Assembly (NCBI GenBank): GCA_029821735.1
Contig: JALGSU010000014.1
Coordinates: 47,354-111,353 of the forward strand
Source: Candidatus Zipacnadia bacterium
GTDB taxonomy: Bacteria; Armatimonadota; Zipacnadia; Zipacnadales; UBA5352
DNA: 64,000 nucleotides
Direction: 5' to 3'
In this document: piece after piece, positions 28,072-35,786 of the stretch
Layout: every line of letters begins with the position of its first letter
Numbering within the stretch: the first letter of the stretch is position 1
The notes under the pieces: generated by a model
Seen by the model: only the letters and a program-made list of their open reading frames with translations
Database searches by the model: none
What the model was told of the DNA's origin: nothing
Program-made: the position numbers and the translations under genes

Positions 28072-29201
28072 GGCGCGCGCTGATAGTGGCGATGCTGGCG
28101 ACGCCCCTGCTGGCGGGCGCGCAGGAGCCGGAGCGCTTCCTGCTCTACAAGGTCGAGCGCATCGGATCGACAGAGGCGCCCACCATCGACGGGCGGCTGG
28201 ATGAGTCGGTCTGGGAGAACCGCGTGGCGCTCAGCAGCATGCGCAACTTCCTCGGCCCGCTGACCGGTGAACTGCCCACACAGGCCTCCGAGTTCGTCAT
28301 CGTTTGCGATGGGTCATCGCTGTATCTGGGGATCACGTTCTTCGATGAGCAGATGGAATCGGTCCGGCTCGACCCGTCGAAGTCACCCTTCTCGAACGAC
28401 TGCACGGAGCTCTACTTCGACCCCGCGCATGACGGCACGCGCTCGATCCAACTCAGCATCGACTGCGGCGGGCAGCGCTACTGGGGGCGGCAGGTCAATG
28501 ATGGCGCCGGGTGGGTCAACGACACCGCCTGGTTCATGATGGCCGACTGGCGCTGCGCGGTGGCGCGCGCCGAAGATCGCTGGACGGTCGAGGTGGCGAT
28601 CGTCGCGCGCAGCTATGACATCGACGCCACGCCTGGTTCCGTGTGTGGGTTCAACCCCTGCCGCTTCCGGCTGGGGGCTGAGCAGCAGGAATTCTCCGCA
28701 TGGGGCTTCGCGGGCAGTGGGCGCCAGAAGAACATGGACGCGTGGGGACACCTGGTCTTCCTCGCCGAGGGCGCGCAGGCGGGCGGGGCGGTGACGGCTG
28801 AAGACGTGGCGCTGGTCTACCCGGACTTGACTGGCAGACGGATTCAGGTACCAGGCGCGGATGGCTTCGTGACCTTCAGCGCCGCCGGGCAGGCGACCGT
28901 GAGCTTCCGCGAGGCGCTGCGCGAACAGGCTGGGGCGCTGCAGGCCAGGCTGGATGAGGCGGCCGCCGCGGTGGCGGCGCTGCCCGACGACGATGCGCGG
29001 GCAGGGAAGCTGGGCGCGGAGCTTGATCCCGCCCGGCAGGCGGCCGAAGAGTTGCTGGCGCAGACGCGTGCGGACATGCTGACCCTAGGCACGTTTGACC
29101 GACTGGGCGACGCCATGATCAAAGCCGATGCCGACTTGCGCGAGATCACGGGCCGCGCGAGGATCGTCGATCTGGCGCTGTCGGCAAAACAGGAGCGGTG
29201 A
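28068..29201 (+). CDS. Exported CBM9-like (DOMON) carbohydrate-binding protein with helical tail
   Basis: A 377-residue protein with a signal peptide (LIVAMLATPLLAGAQ). Residues about 30-235 match carbohydrate-binding family 9-like domains: the opening APTIDGRLDESVWEN, then SLYLGITFFDEQM and DCTELYFDPAHDGT. No catalytic module is attached. The C-terminal third (about 275-370) is alpha-helical with heptad-like leucines and alanines (LREQAGALQARLDEAAAAV), suggesting a coiled coil or oligomerization. It overlaps the upstream GH42-like gene by 4 bases and ends 4 bases before the next ATG. It is probably a glycan-binding partner of the operon's barrel enzymes. Confidence 0.7.
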   Translation: MRRALIVAMLATPLLAGAQEPERFLLYKVERIGSTEAPTIDGRLDESVWENRVALSSMRNFLGPLTGELPTQASEFVIVCDGSSLYLGITFFDEQMESVRLDPSKSPFSNDCTELYFDPAHDGTRSIQLSIDCGGQRYWGRQVNDGAGWVNDTAWFMMADWRCAVARAEDRWTVEVAIVARSYDIDATPGSVCGFNPCRFRLGAEQQEFSAWGFAGSGRQKNMDAWGHLVFLAEGAQAGGAVTAEDVALVYPDLTGRRIQVPGADGFVTFSAAGQATVSFREALREQAGALQARLDEAAAAVAALPDDDARAGKLGAELDPARQAAEELLAQTRADMLTLGTFDRLGDAMIKADADLREITGRARIVDLALSAKQER

Positions 29202-29205
29202 GGAC

Positions 29206-30297
29206 ATGAGGTGGCTGAGTGTCTGCGCGATGATGCTGGCCTCAATGGCAGCGGCGGAGACGTACGTCCCGCCGCCAGATTTTGACGCCTCCGATTCGTT
29301 CTTCCTGCCCGGCGAGAGCCATTCGGTCGCCGAGGTGAAGGAGGCGGCGCGCGAGGGCTGGGCGGAACACGTGGACAGTGTGCGCTTTGGGGCCTACGGG
29401 ATGACGGTCACGCAGCGCATCAATCCAGAGACGAACATGCCCGAGGCCGGGAAGCGGCGCTGGGGCGACAGCTTCGTCGGGATCAGGGGCAAGAAGCCCG
29501 CCGTCTACATGGCTTCGAACTGGAGTCCGTGGTCGTTCCTGTCCGCCGAGATCACGCTCGATGGCGGCGAGACGGTGCCATCACCGACGCTGACCGGTCG
29601 GCTGGTCTTCGCGGGCCTGCGCGAGGTGACCGACGAGCGCATCACCGCTGACTTCATCTGGCGTGACACTGCAGGTGGCTACCTGCGGGCGCGCTGCATC
29701 GGCTGGCGCGGAGTGGACGCCTTTGGGCTGCAGGCGCGGTACTGGCCGCCGGCGGGCCGCACCGTCGCGGAACTGACGTGGGTGATGACCGCACACCCGT
29801 ACGACTACTCCGACCGCGGACACTGGGAGCGGCAGCGCTGGATCGCTACGCCAGCGCGTGATGAACCGATGTCCGAGGAGCCGCTGCCCCTTGACTTGGC
29901 CGACGAGTGGCAGGTTGTGCTGCACAACCGTTTCGCCCAGACCGACAGTGGCGTGACGTTGGCGCTGGACCGCCAGACGGTGTCCGGCGTGGCGCTCCTG
30001 ACAGAGGGCGACTACGTGCGGCTGCGCCTGGCGGCGACGTCTGCGGACTCGGCCATCTCCCTGGTGCTGGGTGATTGGGTGGGCGAGCCGTATGACCGCA
30101 CGCGGACGCGGTGGTTCGCGCAGGAGGGCGCGCTCAGTGGGTGGCTCGGTGAGACCCGCGAACTGCGGGCAGAGGACTCGCGATCAGCTGTCGAGGAGTT
30201 CCTGAGCGCGGCACAGGATCGTCGTGAGCGGGAACAGGCCGATCGGCAGCGGGCGGTAGCGTGGGTGGCCGAGAAGCAGTGGCAACGGCAAGAATGA
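29206..30297 (+). CDS. Exported beta-rich protein of unrecognised family (divergent member of a local trio)
   Basis: With ATG 29206 (GGTGAGGAC just upstream) the protein has 363 residues and starts with a signal peptide (MRWLSVCAMMLASMAAA). The body is beta-rich (SFVGIRGKKPAVYMASNW; RITADFIWRDTAGGYLRARC) and ends with a charged helix (DRREREQADRQRAVAWVAE). A segment HWERQRWIATPARDE (about residues 206-220) resembles the 'DRWxxT' segment of the proteins at 30398 and 34812. I therefore consider it a remote member of the same small-protein group. No known domain was recognised. It lies within the tightly spaced operon. Confidence 0.6.
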   Translation: MRWLSVCAMMLASMAAAETYVPPPDFDASDSFFLPGESHSVAEVKEAAREGWAEHVDSVRFGAYGMTVTQRINPETNMPEAGKRRWGDSFVGIRGKKPAVYMASNWSPWSFLSAEITLDGGETVPSPTLTGRLVFAGLREVTDERITADFIWRDTAGGYLRARCIGWRGVDAFGLQARYWPPAGRTVAELTWVMTAHPYDYSDRGHWERQRWIATPARDEPMSEEPLPLDLADEWQVVLHNRFAQTDSGVTLALDRQTVSGVALLTEGDYVRLRLAATSADSAISLVLGDWVGEPYDRTRTRWFAQEGALSGWLGETRELRAEDSRSAVEEFLSAAQDRREREQADRQRAVAWVAEKQWQRQE

Positions 30298-30397
30298 GGG
30301 CGGCTTGGGATGAAGCACGCGGGTCACGACGCGGCACTGGACGCCTGCGGGTGGCACACTGGCGCATGATCCGCAACATTGATCTGGAGGCTACGTC

Positions 30398-31363
30398 ATG
30401 ACGGTACGCCTGGGTCTGGCGCTGCTGGCAGCAGTTCTGGCATTCGCACCTCCTGCGCTACCGCAGGAGGACCTGCTGGCAGACCTGCGCGCGGAAGTGA
30501 CGGCCATCACCGCGAGCGCCACCCACTCGTCGAGGGAGGCGCGCAAGGGCGATGGCGGCCCGATGCATGTCAGGCACTCCGTGAAGCTGGCGGGCGACAT
30601 GGCGACCTATGAACTGCAGTACAAGAGCTTTCTGCCGCCAAACGCGGGGCTGAACCGCTCGGAGCTGAGCGATGGATCGAGTGGGCTGGGAATGGTGCAG
30701 CCATCGGTGCACGGGTGGTACAGCAATGGCTTTGTGGGGGTCACACTGTCGGGGGCGGGCACTTCGGACAGTATCTCCGATGTGTGTGGCGAGGTCGACC
30801 TTGTGGTCGATGAAGGCGATACGGTCGCGGCGGATTTCGTGTGGACGCTTGCGACTGGCCGGGTGACGCTGCGCTTCTTCGTGACCGCGACACGTCCGGA
30901 GTTATTCCTGCTGGTCAGCGCAGAGCCAGAGGCCGAGGACGCGAAACTCGCGATTGACTTCCGCTGCTACCCGGGTGGCTTTACGTCGCCCTTCGATCGC
31001 TGGGTCCATACGCCGAGCGACGTGTTGGCCAACGCCGGTCCGGAGTTGGCGAAGCTGAGCATCGACCCGAGCGTCGACAGATGGATGGTGCTCGCGGACC
31101 ATTGGGCGGGCGTAACAATGCGGCCGATGGGCCCGTGCTCGATAGCCGCCAGCCCCGAGGGGATCGCTTCGGCTGGGGCCCAGATAAAGGGCAACTACTC
31201 CGTGATACCCTTCTACACGTTGGAAGCGGGCGCAACCAGTGCGCTGTTCGCCATCCGCGAGTTCCCGCTGGTGCCATGGCAGGAAGCCGTCGACGAAGTC
31301 GCTGCGACATCGCAAGACGCTCTGCAGGACGCGCGTGAGGCGCTCGCATCGCTGCCGGACTAG
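30398..31363 (+). CDS. Small exported protein, unrecognised family shared within the operon
   Basis: The protein has 321 residues with a signal peptide (GLALLAAVLAFAPPALP). Shared with the protein at 34812 are an N-terminal LLADLRAEV-type helix, a threonine/serine-rich beta segment followed by TYELQY, a surface 'WYSNGF' segment (WYTGGF in the other) and a CYPGGFTSPFDRWVHT block (CYPNSFQVPRDRWITT in the other). A helix ending in a short leucine-rich tail closes the protein. These matches indicate homology, but the family is unknown to me. GGAGG precedes the ATG and 11 bp separate the gene from the large barrel gene downstream. A binding or accessory role for the neighbouring barrel protein is inferred from the pairing. 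Confidence 0.6.
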   Translation: MTVRLGLALLAAVLAFAPPALPQEDLLADLRAEVTAITASATHSSREARKGDGGPMHVRHSVKLAGDMATYELQYKSFLPPNAGLNRSELSDGSSGLGMVQPSVHGWYSNGFVGVTLSGAGTSDSISDVCGEVDLVVDEGDTVAADFVWTLATGRVTLRFFVTATRPELFLLVSAEPEAEDAKLAIDFRCYPGGFTSPFDRWVHTPSDVLANAGPELAKLSIDPSVDRWMVLADHWAGVTMRPMGPCSIAASPEGIASAGAQIKGNYSVIPFYTLEAGATSALFAIREFPLVPWQEAVDEVAATSQDALQDAREALASLPD

Positions 31364-31374
31364 AGGAGATCGAC

Positions 31375-34300
31375 ATGCGCAATCTGATCGTGCTATCGGT
31401 GGTGTTGTCGTGCTGCTGGGGTTTCGCCGCGGAACCGGCAACAGCGCCACCGTTCGAGCCGTCGCCGGTCATCCAGTGGGGCAAGCCGCTGGAGGGTGGC
31501 CCGATCCGCGTGGTGCTCCTGCTGCAGAGCGCCAAGGAGGAGGGGCTGGAGTTCCTGCGGCGCTTCGACGCGGAGGGCATAGTGCTGGCGCCCCGTTCGA
31601 GTAAGTACAGTGTCACCTCCACAGCGGTTGGCCTCGCGCGCCGCGAACTGGCCACCGGTGAGGTCGACGTGTTGGTGGTCGGTGGCATCTACTGGAACAA
31701 GATGCCTGCGACTCTGAGGCTGGCTATTCTCGAGAACGTCCAGGAGGGCATGGGCCTGCTGAAGGTGGACGCGCCGGAGATGGGCATGGACACGACGCTG
31801 CCCAAAGTGATGGCCGCCGACCCCGCGCCGGATGCGGCCCGGGCAGTGACCGACGGGATCCCGCTTCCCCTGCTGCCGCTGGTCACGCTTGATCCGAAGC
31901 GCCAGGACCATACCATCTACCCCGATGCGGATCATCCCGCTCCCACGCCGGATGAGCTGGTTAGCGGCGCGCGCTTTGGCGAGGGGCGTATATGCCTGCT
32001 GAACTACTCGGTTGGGCAGAGCACCACGGCCTACCTGTATTCGCTGACCCCCGCGGTGCGACAGCAGGACCTGCCCTTCCTGCGCACATACCCGTACTGG
32101 GAGTACTGTCACGCCCTGTTGGGCAAAGCCGTGCGCTGGTGCGCCGGGCGGGACCCCGACGTGCGGCTGACCGTCGAGGCCACAGGTGAAGCCGATGCTG
32201 CGACGCCGCTGGCAACCATCACGGTGGCTGCGGACGCCGCAGCGGCACCGGTCGAGATCGAAGCCGTGGTGCGCGATCGCTTCCACGACACCTGCGGCAT
32301 CGTGAAAGCCACGGCATCGCCATCGCCCGAACAGGCAGCGACAGTCGCCGTCGACCTGCCGCCGGCACAGCGCCCTGCGTCAGGGCTCTACTTCGTGGAC
32401 GTCTGGGCGCGCCGGGACGGTAAGGTCGTGGAGTACGGTACCGGTTGGGCTGAGACGCCGGCCGAGGCTACTCTCACGCTGAAGCTGCATCAAGAACGCT
32501 ATGCACCCGACGAGCCGGTCCGGGCCACGATTGAGGTGACTGGCGCCGGGGCAGAGGTAGAGGTGGCGATGACGCTCACCGGGACCGATGGGCGACTGCT
32601 GGACGAACGCAGCCTGCCCGCTCAGGCGAACTTCGCCGCCAACTTCAGTCTGAGCGGCGCCCAGACCGTAGTCAGCTATCTCGAGGCGAGGCTCAAGCAA
32701 GGCGAGCGGGTCCTGTCCCGGGAGAGGGTGGCAGTCTTCGCGGCGCCCGGGCCGCCGCGCCAGTTTTTCGCATATTCGTGGATGCAGGGGGAAACCTACT
32801 ACACGCGAGACTACCTGCGCCGCATCCAGGACCAGGCGGTTGACGCGGTGCTGGCGGCGGGCGGCGCGGCCAGTTACTACCCATTCGGGGGACGCCTGGC
32901 GGCCGAGATGAACCTGCGCACGGTGCCCACGAACGTGGTCGCCTGTCGCCATTCCCACCTTGCGGGCGAGGACCCCGTCAAGCTTGCCCGGCCCATCACG
33001 GACCCGGCCACGATCGCGAAGGAGGTCGCGTTCCTCAACGACTACGTGCCCCATGTGGCTCCACTGCAGCCGCTGGGCTATTCGCTGATGGATGAGTGGG
33101 TGCTGGGCACGCCGGAGCAGCGAACCGACTATTCTGACTCGGCGATCAGCACTTTCCGCACGTGGGTGCAGGAGAAGTATGCGGACGTTGCCGCGCTCAA
33201 CGCACAGTGGGGCACGAACTTCGCCAGTTGGGACGAGGTGGCGCCGGCGCAACTCGAGCAGGCGCAGGCGGGAGTTGACCTGGACGATGTCGACTGGTCT
33301 GCGCTGAACCTGTCGGCGTTCGTTGACTACCGGCTGTTCCTCGATACGGTGGGGCCAACGGCTTTCGCCGAGTTCGCGGAGGCCATCCGCGAGATGGACC
33401 CGGGGGCGAAGGTGGGCCTGTGCGGCACCGAGTCCAACAGCACCTGGTTCGGCCATGACTGGTACCAACTGTGCAACTCGATTGACTTCATATGCGGTTA
33501 CGGTGATGCTGGCTCGACACCGATTATCAACCGGGGTATGCGCGGTCTGCAGCGAGAGTTCCAGCGCTCGTTCCGGCAGCCTGGCGCTCTCCTGTCATGT
33601 TGGGTCGGCTACCAGGGCAGCGACTTCTACCGTGACCAGCCCCTCAAGCTGCTGCTGCATGACTCGCACGGAATCGCGTTCTTTGCTGGCCAACCCATCT
33701 CCTACAAGGACTTCCCGTATATGGACTATGACTTCACGCTCAGCCGCCGCGCACTTGACGGCGGCGCAGGCGTGCGCGAACTGCGCGGGGGCCTCGACCA
33801 ACTCATCTGGCAGAGCCGTCGCGACAACAGTGGGATCGCCATACTCCAGTCCCAGCCAAGCCTGCACGTTGCCTCGGCGCTGGGGCAGGAGGGGGCGTGG
33901 GGTGACGGCTGCGTGGCGATGGCGCGGGCGGTGGAGGACGCCGGGCTCCAGTATGACTTCATCGCGCCCGAGCAGCTTGAGGCCGGCATTCTGGCCGAAC
34001 GCGGCTATCGGGCAGTGCTTCTGCCCGGGGCGACTTCTCTGTCAGACGAGGAACTGTCATCGATCCAGACCTTCGCAGCGGCCGGAGGGGCAGTGATCTG
34101 GGACCGCCAGCCGGGGGCATTGGATGCACATGGGCGGTCACGGCCCGAGGCGCCGGTGATCGACGGGGCGAACGTCGTGACCCTCGGGGAACTGCCTGAT
34201 GATCGGGCACAGTGCGCAGACTCGGTGGGTAACGCGCTGGCGCAGTGTGGCCTCGAACCGCCGATCTCAGTGGACTGTGAGAACGTGGGATTCGTGCCGA

Positions 34301-34815
34301 CCGAGACCATCGTGTACCACAACGGCGACCAGCGACTGATCAGCCTGCAGACCGATACCACGGACTGGGAGCCGGTCCACCCGATGGCGACAATCACGCT
34401 TCCCGAGGAGGCCTTCGTCTACGATGTGCGCGAGGGCAAGCCGCTTGGGCTGACGCAACAGGTTACCGCCACGCTTGATCCCATGCACATTCTCCTCTAC
34501 GCATTGCTGCCGTACGAGGTGCAAGGCATTTCGGTCGAGCCCGAAGCTGCGACGGTGTCGGCGGGCGCTGCTGTGACCGTGCGGCTGGGGATCGACGCAG
34601 ATGGCGCCGTGGGCACGCACTTCCTGCGCGTTACTCTCACGGCGCCGGATGGCCGGGAACGGCAGGGCTTCGCCAGAACCGTGGCGGCAGAGGCCGGAGT
34701 GGCGGAGACCGTGCTGCGGTTTGCTCTGAACGATCCCGCGGGACGGTGGATCATCACGGCTCGGGACGCCGCTACCGGAGTTGTCGGCAGCGCAGCCCTG
34801 GAGGTGCTCCCATGA
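31375..34815 (+). CDS. Large secreted GH42-like protein B with two amidotransferase-like domains
   Basis: The protein has 1146 residues, a signal peptide (LIVLSVVLSCCWGFAA) and an intact frame. Residues about 35-265 form an alpha/beta amidotransferase-like domain (VDVLVVGGIYWN). About 265-465 are beta-sandwiches. About 470-830 form a TIM barrel with a GH42-type segment (YSLMDEWVLG, about 569-578, and VQEKYADVAALNAQWGTNF, about 598-616). Residues about 850-960 form a second amidotransferase-like 'trimerization' domain (YRAVLLPGATSLSDEEL; GGAVIWD), and beta-sandwiches follow to the end. GH42 enzymes release galactose or arabinose from plant-type glycans. Here the exact catalytic glutamates and substrate are not certain. 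It is a paralogue of the gene at 24485 and couples (ATGA) to the next gene. Confidence 0.75.
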   Translation: MRNLIVLSVVLSCCWGFAAEPATAPPFEPSPVIQWGKPLEGGPIRVVLLLQSAKEEGLEFLRRFDAEGIVLAPRSSKYSVTSTAVGLARRELATGEVDVLVVGGIYWNKMPATLRLAILENVQEGMGLLKVDAPEMGMDTTLPKVMAADPAPDAARAVTDGIPLPLLPLVTLDPKRQDHTIYPDADHPAPTPDELVSGARFGEGRICLLNYSVGQSTTAYLYSLTPAVRQQDLPFLRTYPYWEYCHALLGKAVRWCAGRDPDVRLTVEATGEADAATPLATITVAADAAAAPVEIEAVVRDRFHDTCGIVKATASPSPEQAATVAVDLPPAQRPASGLYFVDVWARRDGKVVEYGTGWAETPAEATLTLKLHQERYAPDEPVRATIEVTGAGAEVEVAMTLTGTDGRLLDERSLPAQANFAANFSLSGAQTVVSYLEARLKQGERVLSRERVAVFAAPGPPRQFFAYSWMQGETYYTRDYLRRIQDQAVDAVLAAGGAASYYPFGGRLAAEMNLRTVPTNVVACRHSHLAGEDPVKLARPITDPATIAKEVAFLNDYVPHVAPLQPLGYSLMDEWVLGTPEQRTDYSDSAISTFRTWVQEKYADVAALNAQWGTNFASWDEVAPAQLEQAQAGVDLDDVDWSALNLSAFVDYRLFLDTVGPTAFAEFAEAIREMDPGAKVGLCGTESNSTWFGHDWYQLCNSIDFICGYGDAGSTPIINRGMRGLQREFQRSFRQPGALLSCWVGYQGSDFYRDQPLKLLLHDSHGIAFFAGQPISYKDFPYMDYDFTLSRRALDGGAGVRELRGGLDQLIWQSRRDNSGIAILQSQPSLHVASALGQEGAWGDGCVAMARAVEDAGLQYDFIAPEQLEAGILAERGYRAVLLPGATSLSDEELSSIQTFAAAGGAVIWDRQPGALDAHGRSRPEAPVIDGANVVTLGELPDDRAQCADSVGNALAQCGLEPPISVDCENVGFVPTETIVYHNGDQRLISLQTDTTDWEPVHPMATITLPEEAFVYDVREGKPLGLTQQVTATLDPMHILLYALLPYEVQGISVEPEAATVSAGAAVTVRLGIDADGAVGTHFLRVTLTAPDGRERQGFARTVAAEAGVAETVLRFALNDPAGRWIITARDAATGVVGSAALEVLP

Positions 34816-35786
34816 TCTGCCGACATGGCCTTGCACTGCTGCTGGTGTTGGTGAGCGTCTCCGCGAGCCCCGCGGCCGAGCTGCTGTCGGAGCTGCGCGT
34901 CGAGGCGCAGCAGGAGATCGCCCAGGCGGCGCGCGTCGAAGTGACGACCAGAGTGATCGCGGGGAAGGGTGACGCGCGTCACCAGCAAGTGACGGAAACC
35001 ACGGTCACTCTGACCACCGGCGAAGCGACGTACGGCCTGCAGTACGCGTGCCTCGAAGACGACCAGGGGCGACGCTTGCCGATGGGCTCGCCGCTGTCAG
35101 AAGTGGGCATGATCACGCCTTCGCCAGCCAACTGGTACACGGGTGGATTCTTCGATGTCATCGTGGACGCGATGGGTCTGGCGCAACTGCCGGCAACCGT
35201 CGAGCCGCTGGAGGCCTGGCCACATCCGGCGGGTGAAGTGGTCGTCGACCTGCGCGTGTTTGCCTTCGATCCGGTGCTCTATACGGTGGTCGATCTGCCC
35301 GCCGGCGAGGCGCGCGAGCTGAAGCTGCTGTGCTACCCGAATTCGTTCCAGGTGCCGCGGGACCGCTGGATTACCACCGCCCGCCGTGACCTGCAGCACT
35401 ATGACGATCTTCGGGAGACAGTCGAGCGCGACGAGAGTGCCTGGATACTCTACACGGATCGCGCCGCAGATCCGTTGGTCAGGCCGAGCAACGGGCCGTC
35501 TGCCCTCGTGCTGCTGCCGGAGCAGTGGGCGAGCGTCGAGCTGGCGATGGGCGTGTCTCCTCGGCCCGACTGGCCGGTTGTGCAGAATTATGGCATAATC
35601 ACTACGCTGATTCCCGAGACCGATGAGCGCCGTCTTGCGCTTGCCCTCATCGACTTCCTGCCCAGCACCTGGACGCAGGCCCGTGCGACGCTGGCGGAGG
35701 AGTGCCCGGAGATTCAGGCGAAGCTTCGGGGCCTGCTGAATGAGCCGTTGGCCGATGGGACAGTACACCAGGAGGCACCACCGTGA
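34812..35786 (+). CDS. Small exported protein, paralogue of the 30398 product
   Basis: With the ATG at 34812, which overlaps the upstream stop by 4 bases, the protein has 324 residues. It starts with a signal peptide (LALLLVLVSVSASPAA). It repeats the plan of the protein at 30398: LLSELRVEAQQEIAQAARVEVTT, then TYGLQYACL, NWYTGGFFDVIVD and LLCYPNSFQVPRDRWITT. The C-terminus is helical (ARATLAEECPEIQAKLRGLL). The function is unknown. Each of the two clear members is adjacent to a large barrel protein and is probably produced in step with it. Confidence 0.6.
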   Translation: MICRHGLALLLVLVSVSASPAAELLSELRVEAQQEIAQAARVEVTTRVIAGKGDARHQQVTETTVTLTTGEATYGLQYACLEDDQGRRLPMGSPLSEVGMITPSPANWYTGGFFDVIVDAMGLAQLPATVEPLEAWPHPAGEVVVDLRVFAFDPVLYTVVDLPAGEARELKLLCYPNSFQVPRDRWITTARRDLQHYDDLRETVERDESAWILYTDRAADPLVRPSNGPSALVLLPEQWASVELAMGVSPRPDWPVVQNYGIITTLIPETDERRLALALIDFLPSTWTQARATLAEECPEIQAKLRGLLNEPLADGTVHQEAPP

